DNA from: Streptomyces sp. NBC_00708
Lineage (GTDB): Bacteria > Actinomycetota > Actinomycetes > Streptomycetales > Streptomycetaceae
Assembly: GCA_036226585.1 (NCBI GenBank)
Contig: CP108997.1
Span: forward strand, 4,960,001-5,024,000
DNA length: 64,000 nucleotides
Direction: 5' to 3'
Below, piece by piece: positions 55,846 through 64,000 of this stretch; position 1 is the first letter of the stretch; each line of letters starts with the position of its first letter. Made by a program: the position numbers and the translations under genes. The notes under the pieces were generated by a model that made no database searches, was not told the origin of the DNA, and worked only from the letters and a program-made list of their open reading frames with translations.

Positions 55846-58308
55846 ATGCTCGGTCCGCTCAGGGACGATTCGCCCCGGACGATCGGCCCGTACACGATCC
55901 GGGCCCGGCTGGGCGCGGGCGGCATGGGCGAGGTCTTCCTCGGCGACCGGGGCCACGGAACCGCGCCCGCCGCCGTGAAGACCGTCCGCCGGGACGTGGC
56001 GCAGGACCCCGGCTTCCGCAGCCGCTTCCGCCGCGAGATCACCGTCGCCCGGTCCGTCACCGGCACCCACCTCGCCCCACTGCTCGACGGGGACGCCGAC
56101 GCCGAGGTCCCCTGGCTCTCCACCGCGTACGTGGCAGGGCCGACGCTCTCCGCCGCCGTGCGCGGGGCGGGCGCGATGGACGAGGCCGAGGTACGGATGC
56201 TGGGCGCCGGGATCGCCCGCGCTCTGGCGGCCGTGCACGCGGCGGGGATCGTCCACCGCGACGTGAAGCCGGGCAACGTCATGCTCGCGGCGGACGGCCC
56301 GCGCCTCATCGACTTCGGGATCGCCCGGGACGCGGGCGCCACCCCGCTCACCACCACCGGCCGGATGGTCGGCAGCCCCGCCTTCATGTCCCCGGAGCAC
56401 GTCGCGGGCAGCGGACGCGTCGTCCCGGCCTCCGACGTCTTCTGCCTCGCCTCGGTGCTCTGCTTCGCCGCCACCGGGCGCGACCCGTTCGGCGACGGGC
56501 CCGTGGCCGCCGTCCTCTACCGCGTCAAGTACGTCGAGGCCGATCTCGCGGACGTGCCGGACGGTCTGCGCGCGGTCCTGGAGGACTGCCTCGCCGCCGA
56601 GCCGGACGCCCGCCCCACCGCCGCCGCGCTCGCCGAACGGCTGGCGCCCGGCGCGGCCACCCGGTGGCCGGCCCCGGTCGGCGGGCAGATCGCGGAGTAC
56701 GAACGGGAACTGGCCCGCGTCACCGCGCTGAACGGGCCGCTGCTGCCCGGCTACACGCCCACGCAGGCGGCCACCGGCAGCCTCTCCGCGCCCGCCCGGC
56801 CGGCCTCCCCGCCCCCGGACTTCGTACCGGGCGTGCACAGCGCGCCCACCCAGGGCCCCGGCCTCCCCGCACCCGCGCACCGCCCGCGCCGCGCCCTGTG
56901 GGCCGCGCTGGCCGCCCTGGTTCTGCTGGGCGCGGCCACCGGCGGGTACCTGGCCTGGCGCGATCGCGGCCCGGCCTCCCCGGACAAGGGGGGCGCCGCG
57001 AAGGCGGCCACCATGTCGGCGGGCGTGGGCCAGAACGGGGGCCCGGACGCCTCGGGCACCATCCCGTATGGCCGCGACGTACGCCCCGCAGGCTGGCAGA
57101 AGTCCTGGCAGGGGAAGTTCGCCGGGCCCCCGCTCGGCTGTTCCGCCGGGCGGGACGTGCTGGTCTGCCGGCTCGTCGACGGCACGTACGAGGCCCTGTC
57201 GGCGGCCGACGGGCACCGGATGTGGACGTTCGACTCGGGTGAGGAGCTGGGCGGCCGGGAGCCGGGCTATGGGCCCAGCGGCGCGTTCTTCATGCCGGCC
57301 GGGGCCACCCTGCCCACCGTCCAGGACGACACCGTAGTGCTGGCCGCGGGCGGTCGCCTCCACTTGCTGGATGCCCGGACGGGGGAGGGGCGTTGGGAGA
57401 CCAGGGCGGGCGGTGCGCTCGCCCTGGAGAGCGCACCGCTCGTCGTGGGCGACCTGGTCCTCGCCGCTGCCTCCGGGTCCGAGGGGGCCGAACTCGCCGG
57501 GTACGACCGCGCGACGGGCGTCGAGAAGTGGCGTCGGCCGCTGGCGCCGGATGACATATCCAACGCGCAGAGGCTGAACTTCTGGCCCCTGTCCACCGAC
57601 GGCAAGGTCGCCTATGCCATGGGCCTGGCGGGCCCCAAGGCGTTCCGGCCCGAGGACGGCACCCTGGTGGGCTCGGCCGGCGGCAAGGACGAGAAGTCGG
57701 CGAACGCGGTGTGCGGGGGGATGCGCGTGCGGGGCGTGTCCGCCTTCTGCACGACGAACGTGCACAACGACGACCCCTCCGGCTTCGGCGAGGATCTGGC
57801 CGTCCTGCGGTTCACCGCCGGCGACCTCAAGACGCAGGGGCGGGTGCGGGTGGACTCCGCGCTGGTGGCCGGGGCGACGCTGACCGCGCTCGACGACCGG
57901 GTGGTCGTGCTGCTCAGGGGCGACGAGTACGCGAAGAGCGTGCCCGACGAGATCGCCGTCGTCGGGCAGGCGGACGGCCGGACCCTCGGCCGCTTCCCGC
58001 TGAAGATCCATCCGGAGGAGGGGATGAGCAATCCGGTCTCCGCCCCGCTGATCGTTGCCGACACCGTGGTCTGGGCGGACAGCGCGGCGCTGTACACGGT
58101 CGCCCTGCACCCGGACGGCACCCTCGGCTCTCTGCGCAGGATCCCGGTTTCCGGGTCCCCGGGGCCGAGCCGGACCCCTCACTACGACCTTGCCAACGGC
58201 ATCGAACTGGGCAAGGAGCTGCTTCCTCCCCAGGTGCTGCCGGTCGGTGGGGTCGTGCACATCGTGTACGACGACGGCACCGCGGTCTCGGTACCGCTGC
58301 CGGAATGA
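55846..58308 (+). CDS. Transmembrane Ser/Thr protein kinase with beta-propeller-like sensor (1)
   Basis: The 820-residue protein has an N-terminal Hanks-type kinase (glycine loop LGAGGMGEVF at ~22-31, VHRDVKPGN at ~135-143, DFGIA, SPEHVAGSG), a Pro-rich juxtamembrane region, a membrane helix at ~350-372, and an extracellular ~440-residue domain with PQQ/WD-like strands (LHLLDARTGEGRWET, VAYAMGLAGPKAF). The outside domain may bind a cell-wall or small-molecule signal. ATG 55846 follows GGGGGGAAG. A second kinase of the same design follows after 25 bp. Confidence 0.9.
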   Translation: MLGPLRDDSPRTIGPYTIRARLGAGGMGEVFLGDRGHGTAPAAVKTVRRDVAQDPGFRSRFRREITVARSVTGTHLAPLLDGDADAEVPWLSTAYVAGPTLSAAVRGAGAMDEAEVRMLGAGIARALAAVHAAGIVHRDVKPGNVMLAADGPRLIDFGIARDAGATPLTTTGRMVGSPAFMSPEHVAGSGRVVPASDVFCLASVLCFAATGRDPFGDGPVAAVLYRVKYVEADLADVPDGLRAVLEDCLAAEPDARPTAAALAERLAPGAATRWPAPVGGQIAEYERELARVTALNGPLLPGYTPTQAATGSLSAPARPASPPPDFVPGVHSAPTQGPGLPAPAHRPRRALWAALAALVLLGAATGGYLAWRDRGPASPDKGGAAKAATMSAGVGQNGGPDASGTIPYGRDVRPAGWQKSWQGKFAGPPLGCSAGRDVLVCRLVDGTYEALSAADGHRMWTFDSGEELGGREPGYGPSGAFFMPAGATLPTVQDDTVVLAAGGRLHLLDARTGEGRWETRAGGALALESAPLVVGDLVLAAASGSEGAELAGYDRATGVEKWRRPLAPDDISNAQRLNFWPLSTDGKVAYAMGLAGPKAFRPEDGTLVGSAGGKDEKSANAVCGGMRVRGVSAFCTTNVHNDDPSGFGEDLAVLRFTAGDLKTQGRVRVDSALVAGATLTALDDRVVVLLRGDEYAKSVPDEIAVVGQADGRTLGRFPLKIHPEEGMSNPVSAPLIVADTVVWADSAALYTVALHPDGTLGSLRRIPVSGSPGPSRTPHYDLANGIELGKELLPPQVLPVGGVVHIVYDDGTAVSVPLPE

Positions 58309-58333
58309 CCCGCAGACCCGAGGAGAGCGCACC

Positions 58334-60601
58334 GTGATCCAGCCCCTGCCGGCCGGGCGGGCCCGTCTGGTCGGGCCGTACCAGCTGATCGGACTGCTCG
58401 GCGCGGGCGGCATGGGCGAGGTGTATCTCGCCCGGCCCGCCGGCGCGCAGGTCCCCGGTGGCCTCGTCGCGCTGAAGACCATCCGGCCCGACCTGGACCT
58501 CGACGACGGCTTCCGGCTCCGCTTCCGCCGCGAGATCGCCGCCGCCGAGGCCGTCCGCAGCCCGCACACCGCCGCGCTCGTGGGCGGCGACGCGAGCGGC
58601 CGGCTGCCGTGGCTGGCCACCGAATACGTGCCCGGACCGTCGCTCGCCGAAGCGGTGGCCCGGGGCGGGCCGCTCCCCGGACCGGCGGTCCGGGCCCTCG
58701 GCGCCGGTCTTGCCCTGGCCCTGGCGGACATGCACGCCGTGCGCGTCCTGCACCGCGACCTGAAGCCGGGGAACGTGCTCCTGGGACCCGGCGGGCCCAA
58801 GGTCATCGACTTCGGGATCGCCCAGGCCTTCGACGCCACCCAGCTGACCCGTACCGGTGTCGTGGTCGGCAGCCCCGGCTACATCTCGCCCGAGCACGTC
58901 AACGGCTCCCGCGCCCTGGTGCCGGCCTCCGACGTGTTCTGCCTGGGCGCGGTCCTGGCGTTCGCGGCGACGGGGCACGGGCCGTTCGACGACTCGGACA
59001 TGGCTGCCGTGATCTTCCGGATCTCGCGCGGCGAGGCCGAACTCTCCCGGGTACCGCCCGCCCTGCGCCCGGTGATCGAGGCGTGCCTGCACAGCGACCC
59101 CGACGCCCGGCCCACGCCCCGCCGGCTGGCGGACCTGCTGCTGCCGCGGGGGCCCGCCGCCGGTGCGTTCCCGTGGACCGACGCGGTACGCGGGCAGCTG
59201 GCCGCCCACGCGGCGGCGGCCGACGCCTGCGCACGGGCGGCTGCCGCCGCGCCCCCCGCGTACCCGTCCCATCACCCGGCATCCGCGCCGACGCCCGTCG
59301 TGCCGGGGCCGGGCGGGAGGCGCGGCACCAAGGCGCTGCGGACCGGGCTCGCGGCGGCGGCCACGGTGCTGTGCCTCGCGCTGGGGGCGGTGCTGCTGCC
59401 GGGACTCCTTGACCGGGGCGGCGAGGAGAACACATCCGGCGCGGCCGGCGGACCGCAGTCGGCCGCATCCGCCTCGGAGGCGGCCGGCACCCGAGCGGGG
59501 GCCGCCGTCTTCCCGGGCGCGGACCCCGGTCGTACCGGCGACTTCGGGACGGCGGCAGCCGACGTCTCCACCCGGCCGAAGGGCTGGAAGGTGTGGCACG
59601 CCCGGGTTGCCGACGGCCCGGTGAAGTGTGCGCTCGCGGGTGCGTCCCTGGTGTGCGCCGACGCGCGCCGGATCACCGTGCTGGACGCGGCGGACGGCAA
59701 GCGACGCTGGCGTGGCCCGCAGACGAGGACGGGATCCGCCCCGGCCTCCGTGGGCGCCGTCCTCGACACCACCGTCTACGCCTTCGAGGGCGACGCCCTG
59801 GTGGCACGGGCTCTGTCCGGAGGCCGGGAGAAATGGCGCGAACCGTTGCCGGACGGTGTCCGGGTCGCCGACTCCGTGCAGTCCGGCGACATCCTCTATT
59901 ACGCCACGAAAGCCGCCGGTTCCGGCACCGGCCGGCTGATCGCCCAGCGGCTGACCGGTGACCACCAGCGGGTCTGGGACCAGGCATGGCAGGAGTCGGC
60001 CGACGAGGCCGAACTGCTCCTCGCCGATAACCGTCTCGTCGCGGTCGGCGAGGCCGTCACCGTACTGAAGGCCGCGGACGGGACCCGGCAGCCGGGTATC
60101 CGGGCAGGGGACCTCACCTGCCGGACCCCTGTCCTGAAGGGGCGGCAACTGCTCTGTTCGGGCTCCGAAGGGCTGACGATCGTGGACATGGAGGCCCCGG
60201 ACAAACGCCGCACCGCCGCCCCCGGCGTGGACATCGCCTACCGCCCCACGGTCTCGCGGGACGGCATCGTCGTGGCGAGCAGCAAGAACCAGGTGTACGC
60301 GTTCGGCTTGGCCGACGGACAGCTGCGCTGGGTGACGTGCGACTGCGACGACGGCCTGGAGACCGAGGGCGTGCCGTTCGTCGTCGCCGACCATGTCGTC
60401 GTCATGGAGGGATACGGGCCCGGGGCCATCCCCCTGAACGCCGAGGGCACTCCGCGACCCGCGGGCCTCGGGATGATCAAGAACTGGCCCGGCGAACCCG
60501 GCGACCCGCTCGATCCGGCATCCGTCTCGGTCATCGCCTGGGGTGACGCGCTGTTCATGAGCTTCGAGAACGGTACGGTCCTCTCCGCCTACACCCCCTG
60601 A
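58334..60601 (+). CDS. Transmembrane Ser/Thr protein kinase with beta-propeller-like sensor (2)
   Basis: This 755-residue paralog has kinase motifs LGAGGMGEVY, LHRDLKPGN at ~138, VIDFGIAQA and YISPEHVNG, a membrane helix at ~338-360 (GLAAAATVLCLALGAVLL), and an extracellular domain with repeating strand motifs (ITVLDAADGKRRW, VYAFGLADGQLRW) typical of PQQ-like propellers. GTG 58334 follows AGGAGAG. The kinase domains are closely related and the sensors less so, pointing to tandem duplication and sensor divergence. It ends 20 bp from the convergent PepSY gene. Confidence 0.9.
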   Translation: MIQPLPAGRARLVGPYQLIGLLGAGGMGEVYLARPAGAQVPGGLVALKTIRPDLDLDDGFRLRFRREIAAAEAVRSPHTAALVGGDASGRLPWLATEYVPGPSLAEAVARGGPLPGPAVRALGAGLALALADMHAVRVLHRDLKPGNVLLGPGGPKVIDFGIAQAFDATQLTRTGVVVGSPGYISPEHVNGSRALVPASDVFCLGAVLAFAATGHGPFDDSDMAAVIFRISRGEAELSRVPPALRPVIEACLHSDPDARPTPRRLADLLLPRGPAAGAFPWTDAVRGQLAAHAAAADACARAAAAAPPAYPSHHPASAPTPVVPGPGGRRGTKALRTGLAAAATVLCLALGAVLLPGLLDRGGEENTSGAAGGPQSAASASEAAGTRAGAAVFPGADPGRTGDFGTAAADVSTRPKGWKVWHARVADGPVKCALAGASLVCADARRITVLDAADGKRRWRGPQTRTGSAPASVGAVLDTTVYAFEGDALVARALSGGREKWREPLPDGVRVADSVQSGDILYYATKAAGSGTGRLIAQRLTGDHQRVWDQAWQESADEAELLLADNRLVAVGEAVTVLKAADGTRQPGIRAGDLTCRTPVLKGRQLLCSGSEGLTIVDMEAPDKRRTAAPGVDIAYRPTVSRDGIVVASSKNQVYAFGLADGQLRWVTCDCDDGLETEGVPFVVADHVVVMEGYGPGAIPLNAEGTPRPAGLGMIKNWPGEPGDPLDPASVSVIAWGDALFMSFENGTVLSAYTP

Positions 60602-60621
60602 CGCCCCGGCCGTTCAAGGAG

Positions 60622-61209
60622 TCAGTCCCCGTCCCGGTCGTCCGCCGTGACGACCCCCGTCAGCGCGTCCACCGACAGCTCGTGCTCCCTGCCGTCCTTG
60701 CCGCGCACGTCCGCCTCCCAGTGCGCTGCCCCGCCGCGCCGGCCCTCCAGCTCCACTGACGTCACCGTCCCCGGGGCCGACTTCAGCGCGGCGCCCACCG
60801 CCTCGTCGAGCGAGACCGAGCCCGTGCGGGGCGCGCTCCGGCTGCCGTCCTGGTCCCGGTCCACCCGCTTGTCCAGCACCTTGCCGCTGCCCGCGTCCAC
60901 CGTCACGTCGTGCCAGGACCGGTCGGAGCCGTACACATCCAGCTCCCACACGAGCCCGCCGTCTTCCTCGTCGAGCTCCGCCTCGGTCACCGTGCCGGGA
61001 ACAGCCGCCAGGCCGGCCGCGACCGCGTCGCCGACGGTGACCCGGGCGGCGGCGGGGGCGGTGGCCGGGGCGGCGGTGTCACCTGTGGCGCCCGCCGCGG
61101 TGCTCCGGCCGCCGCCGCCCTCCTCGTCGCCCGTGAGAGCGACCGCGGCGGCCCCGCCGCCGACGAGCACGGCCGCGGTGACGACGGCGATGACGATCTT
61201 GCGCTTCAT
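60622..61209 (-). CDS. Exported or membrane-anchored PepSY-domain protein
   Basis: The 195-residue product has an N-terminal signal/anchor (KRKIVIAVVTAAVLVGGGAA) followed by an acidic Gly-rich linker and two PepSY-like repeats (about residues 58-108 and 125-180, VTVGDAVAAGLAAVPG and SVSLDEAVGAALKSAPG). PepSY domains often inhibit proteases or regulate at the envelope. It diverges from the two-component system and is probably its target or accessory. ATG 61209 follows AGGAA; an upstream open extension to 61488 lacks support. Confidence 0.85.
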   Translation of the reverse strand: MKRKIVIAVVTAAVLVGGGAAAVALTGDEEGGGGRSTAAGATGDTAAPATAPAAARVTVGDAVAAGLAAVPGTVTEAELDEEDGGLVWELDVYGSDRSWHDVTVDAGSGKVLDKRVDRDQDGSRSAPRTGSVSLDEAVGAALKSAPGTVTSVELEGRRGGAAHWEADVRGKDGREHELSVDALTGVVTADDRDGD

Positions 61210-61270
61210 GAGGGTTCCTCCCCGCATCGATGCCTTTGGTGCGAACACGGTCCACCCTGCCGGGCCGATG

Positions 61271-61307
61271 CTGAACGCAGCCTGAAGCCACCTGAAGCCG
61301 TCTTCAG
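61271..61307. promoter_or_regulatory. Candidate response-regulator boxes (CTGAA repeats)
   Basis: CTGAAC (61271), CTGAAG (61282) and CTGAAG (61292) are spaced 10-11 bp, about one helical turn, and an inverted CTTCAG follows at 61302-61307. OmpR-type regulators bind tandem repeats of this kind. The site lies between the PepSY gene and the regulator gene. Confidence 0.6.
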
Positions 61308-61330
61308 CTTCGGTTTGGGACGCTGGGCGC

Positions 61331-61990
61331 ATGCGCCTGTTGATCGTGGAGGACGAGAAGCGGCTGGCGATCTCCCTGGCCAGGGGGCTCACCGCCGAGG
61401 GATTCGCCGTGGACGTCGTGCACGACGGGACCGAGGGCCTGCACCGGGCCCGGGACGGCGCGTACGACCTGGTGATCCTCGACATCATGCTGCCCGGGAC
61501 GAACGGCTACCGCGTCTGCGCCGCCCTGCGCGCCGAGGGCCACGAGGTGCCGGTGCTGATGCTGACCGCGAAGGACGGCGAGTACGACGAGGCGGAGGGC
61601 CTGGACACGGGTGCCGACGACTACCTGACCAAGCCGTTCAGCTACGTGGTGCTGGTCGCCCGGGTCCGCGCCCTGCTGCGCCGCCGGGGCGGCTCCGGGT
61701 CGCCGGTGGTCGCCGTGGGGGCCCTGCGCATGGACACCGCCGCCCGCCGCCTGCACCTCGACGGCGACGAGATCGCCCTGACCGCCAAGGAGTTCGCGGT
61801 CCTCGAACAGCTCGCCCTGCGCGCCGGGCAGGTGGTCAGCAAGGCGGAGATCCTGGAGCACGTCTGGGACTTCGCCTACGACGGCGACCCCAACATCGTC
61901 GAGGTGTACGTCAGCACCCTGCGCCGCAAGCTCGGCGCCGACGCCATCCGCACGGTGCGCGGCGCCGGTTACCGGCTGGAGGCGCGATGA
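61331..61990 (+). CDS. OmpR-family response regulator
   Basis: The 219-residue protein has a receiver domain with Asp51 (LVILDIMLPGTNG), conserved Thr in MLTAKD, Lys in LTKPFSY, and a C-terminal winged helix (LTAKEFAVLEQLAL, VEVYVSTLRRKLG). A GACGCT hexamer ends six bases before its ATG, so the mRNA may be leaderless. It overlaps the kinase gene start by four bases. It likely binds the CTGAA repeats upstream, controlling itself and the PepSY gene. Confidence 0.93.
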   Translation: MRLLIVEDEKRLAISLARGLTAEGFAVDVVHDGTEGLHRARDGAYDLVILDIMLPGTNGYRVCAALRAEGHEVPVLMLTAKDGEYDEAEGLDTGADDYLTKPFSYVVLVARVRALLRRRGGSGSPVVAVGALRMDTAARRLHLDGDEIALTAKEFAVLEQLALRAGQVVSKAEILEHVWDFAYDGDPNIVEVYVSTLRRKLGADAIRTVRGAGYRLEAR

Positions 61991-63450
61991 GGTCGGTACG
62001 GGCCCGCGCCGCGCTCGGCGCCACCGTGGTCGTCGCCCTCGCCCTGGGCGCCGCCGGGCTCGCCGTGCTGCTCGTGCTGCGCGCGAACCTCACCGACCAG
62101 GCGGGCCTCCAGGCCGAGGTGGCCGCCCGGGAGGCCGCCGGACAGCTCGCCCTCGGTGTGCCGTACGACCGGCTGGACACGGGCGACGAGGAGGAGCACC
62201 CGGTCCAGGTGACCGACGAGGACGGGCGCGTGGTGGCCGTCTCCAAGGACCTGGAGGCGATCTCCGGCACCGGCACGGACCGGGTCGCGCCGACGGCTGA
62301 CGCGAGGACGGAGGGCAGCCGCGACGACGACCGTGATGACGACGACGACCGCGACGCCGGCCCCGGCGAGGTCTCCACGGACGACCCGGACTTCGCCAAC
62401 GGCACCGCCACCGTGGACGGCGACCGCGCCGACTACCGGTTCGCCTCGGTCGAGGTGACGGACCCCGCCGGACGCACCCTGACCGTGCACGCGGGCGCCC
62501 CGCTGGCCGCCGAGCAGCGGGCGGTGCGCAGTGTGCGCTCCGCGATGCTGGCCGGGCTGCCGGTGGTGCTGCTCGTCGTCGCCGGGGTGACCTGGCTGGT
62601 GACCCGGCGGGCCCTGCGCCCCGTCGAGGGCATCCGGCGCGAGATGGCGGCGATCACCGCGTCCGAGGACCTGGGCCTGCGGGTGCCGGAACCGGCCTCC
62701 CGGGACGAGGTCGCCCGGCTGGCCCGTACGACCAATGAGACGCTTGCCGCGCTGGAGGCGTCCGTCGGCCGGCAGCGGCGTTTCGTGGCGGACGCCTCGC
62801 ACGAACTGCGCAGCCCGATCGCCTCGTTGCGCACCCAGCTGGAGGTGGGCGCCGCACACCCGGAGCTGCTGGACGTGCCGGGCGCGGTCGCCGACACCGT
62901 ACGGCTCCAGGCGCTCGCCGCGGATCTGCTGCTGCTGGCGCGGCTGGACGCGGGGGAGCGGGTGGGGCGGACGCGGGTCGACCTGGGGGCGCTGGTCCGG
63001 GAGGAGATCGCGCAGCGGGTGGGTGACCGCGTCCCGGTCACGGTGTCCGTGCGGGACGGCGGCCTCGAAGTGGCGGGTTCGCGCGGCCAGTTGGCCCGGG
63101 TCCTCGGCAATCTGCTGGACAACGCCGAGCGGCATGCGGTGCGTTCGGTGTCAGTGACGGTGGGGCAATCCGCCGGTGGGGTGCTCGTCACGGTCACGGA
63201 CGACGGGTCCGGGGTGCCGGAGGCGGAACGCGAGCGCGTCTTCGAACGCTTCGTCCGCCTGGACGAGGCCCGAGCCCGGGACGACGGGGGAGCGGGCCTG
63301 GGCCTGGCGATCGCCCGCGATGTGGCTGCGCGCCACGGCGGAACCCTCACGGTGTCGGGTGCCCGCTTCGAACTACGACTGCCCCGCCACGACCCGGGGG
63401 CGCTGCCCCCGGACCCCCGCTCCTCAACCGCCGGAGGGGCTTACAGGTAG
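61987..63450 (+). CDS. Sensor histidine kinase with acidic extracellular domain
   Basis: The 487-residue kinase has two membrane helices (~13-32 and ~184-203) flanking an extracellular sensor of ~150 residues. The sensor holds a run rich in Asp (DDDRDDDDDRD, ~113-123), like the cation-binding acidic patch of PhoQ. After it come HAMP, HisKA with His272 (ADASHELRSPIAS) and HATPase_c motifs (NLLDNAERHA, GAGLGLAIARDV). The C-terminal ~20 residues and stop fall in a repeat-derived hairpin. It pairs with the response regulator upstream. Confidence 0.92.
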   Translation: MRSVRARAALGATVVVALALGAAGLAVLLVLRANLTDQAGLQAEVAAREAAGQLALGVPYDRLDTGDEEEHPVQVTDEDGRVVAVSKDLEAISGTGTDRVAPTADARTEGSRDDDRDDDDDRDAGPGEVSTDDPDFANGTATVDGDRADYRFASVEVTDPAGRTLTVHAGAPLAAEQRAVRSVRSAMLAGLPVVLLVVAGVTWLVTRRALRPVEGIRREMAAITASEDLGLRVPEPASRDEVARLARTTNETLAALEASVGRQRRFVADASHELRSPIASLRTQLEVGAAHPELLDVPGAVADTVRLQALAADLLLLARLDAGERVGRTRVDLGALVREEIAQRVGDRVPVTVSVRDGGLEVAGSRGQLARVLGNLLDNAERHAVRSVSVTVGQSAGGVLVTVTDDGSGVPEAERERVFERFVRLDEARARDDGGAGLGLAIARDVAARHGGTLTVSGARFELRLPRHDPGALPPDPRSSTAGGAYR

Positions 63451-63468
63451 CCCCGCCGGCGTTTGAGG
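63394..63468 (+). repeat. Repeat-derived double hairpin at the end of the HK gene
   Basis: CCGGGGGC/GCCCCCGG (63394-63401, 63405-63412) is followed by a longer inverted repeat (63422-63441 with 63449-63468; 18 of 20 positions pair). The TAG stop of the kinase (63448-63450) lies at the loop edge. It probably terminates the kinase and the convergent MarR gene, and resembles the repeat at 40.6 kb (CTCAA-CGCCGGA-GGGCTT). Confidence 0.75.
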
Positions 63469-63508
63469 CGCGGGGTCTCGGGGCGGAGCCCCGGTACGCG
63501 CCGCCCCA

Positions 63509-63979
63509 CTACCCCCGCTGCCCCCGCAAATGCTCCGCCACCGGCGTCAACGCCGCATGCAGCTCCGCCAGCGCCTCCGGCGACAACAGGTCCATGAAGT
63601 GCTTGCGGACCGACGCCACATGGTGCGGCGCCACCTTCCGCATCGTCTCCGCGCCCTCCTCCGTCAGCACCGCGTACAGCCCCCGGCGGTCCGACTCGCA
63701 GTTCTCGCGGCGGACCAGGCCGGCGCTCTCCATGCGCGTGATCTGGTGGGAGAGGCGGCTCTTGGACTGGAGGGTGGCGCCCGCGAGGTCGCTCATCCGC
63801 ATCCGGCGGTCCTCCGACTCCGAGAGATTGACCAGGATCTCGTAGTCGTTGTTGGTCAGCCCGAACGGCTGGAGGTCCTTCTCCAGCTGGTGCATCAGCA
63901 GCCTGCTGACGTCCAGGTGGGTGCGCCAGGCGCACTGCTCGGCGTCGCTCAGCCAGCGGGTGGCCGTCTCGGTCTCCAT
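63509..63979 (-). CDS. MarR-family transcriptional regulator
   Basis: The 156-residue protein is a winged-helix MarR regulator with helices around EILVNLSESEDRRMRMSDLAG, recognition helix QSKSRLSHQITRME, and the wing DRRGLYAVLT. It may respond to a phenolic or oxidising ligand, but there is no adjacent target: it converges on the kinase gene and its upstream neighbour is outside the window. ATG 63979 is 21 bases from the window edge. Confidence 0.9.
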   Translation of the reverse strand: METETATRWLSDAEQCAWRTHLDVSRLLMHQLEKDLQPFGLTNNDYEILVNLSESEDRRMRMSDLAGATLQSKSRLSHQITRMESAGLVRRENCESDRRGLYAVLTEEGAETMRKVAPHHVASVRKHFMDLLSPEALAELHAALTPVAEHLRGQRG

Positions 63980-63985
63980 GTATGG

Positions 63986-63991
63986 ATTCTA
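63986..63991 (-). promoter_or_regulatory. Candidate -10 box, leaderless start of MarR gene
   Basis: On the minus strand TAGAAT ends six bases before ATG 63979. No ribosome-binding site is visible. Confidence 0.4.
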
Positions 63992-64000
63992 CCTAAGAAG

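Noticed and set aside
55765..58839. 1024-codon open frame opposite the Ser/Thr kinase gene
   Set aside because: The plus strand encodes a clear kinase; the reverse frame is compositionally biased and lacks a start signal.

Overview
The window is high-GC actinobacterial chromosome, almost certainly Streptomyces. Support comes from codon use (third positions nearly all G or C), GTG and TTG starts, the filP/scy polar-growth pair, a nucS mismatch endonuclease, a chitinase with the typical Streptomyces tandem promoter repeats, and a gene order that matches, from memory, the core region of S. coelicolor around SCO5350 to SCO5405. No prophage, insertion sequence, CRISPR array or origin was seen. It reads as conserved core chromosome, not an accessory island.

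Layout. 0-8 kb: a truncated hypothetical gene, a tRNA-Arg(CCG) with its terminator, a stand-alone receiver protein, a core-less arginyl-tRNA-synthetase-like protein, then lysA, hom, thrC and thrB for aspartate-family amino acids. 8-18.3 kb: rho with a long leader, an LCP cell-wall ligase, rpmE, prfA, prmC, a Sua5/TsaC enzyme, a phosphatase-like protein without its nucleophile, a diverged glyA-like gene and a WecA-type glycophospholipid initiator. 18.3-26.4 kb: the full F1Fo ATP synthase operon atpIBEFHAGDC, with a candidate Rex operator upstream.

26.4-43.8 kb: a DUF2550 membrane protein, an alpha/beta hydrolase facing a TetR gene, a secreted CBM2-FnIII-GH18 chitinase, a NarL-type two-component system, a PduO-type cobalamin adenosyltransferase, a DrrAB-like ABC exporter facing a TetR gene, a 3-hydroxybutyryl-CoA dehydrogenase, an anti-anti-sigma-like STAS protein, a large P-loop membrane protein, nucS, and several small or oxidoreductase genes. 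43.8-52.8 kb: two duplicated BcrA-type ABC modules, then filP and scy. 52.9-64 kb: methylmalonyl-CoA epimerase, acetyl-CoA acetyltransferase and meaB, twin beta-propeller Ser/Thr kinases, an OmpR/EnvZ-type two-component system facing a PepSY gene, and a MarR regulator.

Several genes work together. lysA, hom, thrC and thrB supply lysine, threonine and the precursor of methionine. prfA, prmC, tsaC-like, rpmE and tRNA-Arg serve translation. PduO, Mce and MeaB all support B12-dependent methylmalonyl-CoA mutase, which is not in the window. FilP and Scy form the hyphal-tip cytoskeleton.

The observations most worth a second look are: the ArgRS-like protein next to tRNA-Arg; a small ORF whose stop lies in a hairpin in the rho leader; a Cys-to-Ser change at the nucleophile of the phosphatase-like protein; a STAS protein lacking the phosphorylatable Ser; two genes whose C-termini and stop codons are supplied by interspersed repeats; a PhoQ-like acidic run in a histidine kinase sensor facing a PepSY gene; and a recurring pattern of -10 boxes six bases before the start codon, suggesting leaderless mRNAs. 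I did not find a clearly new multi-gene system.
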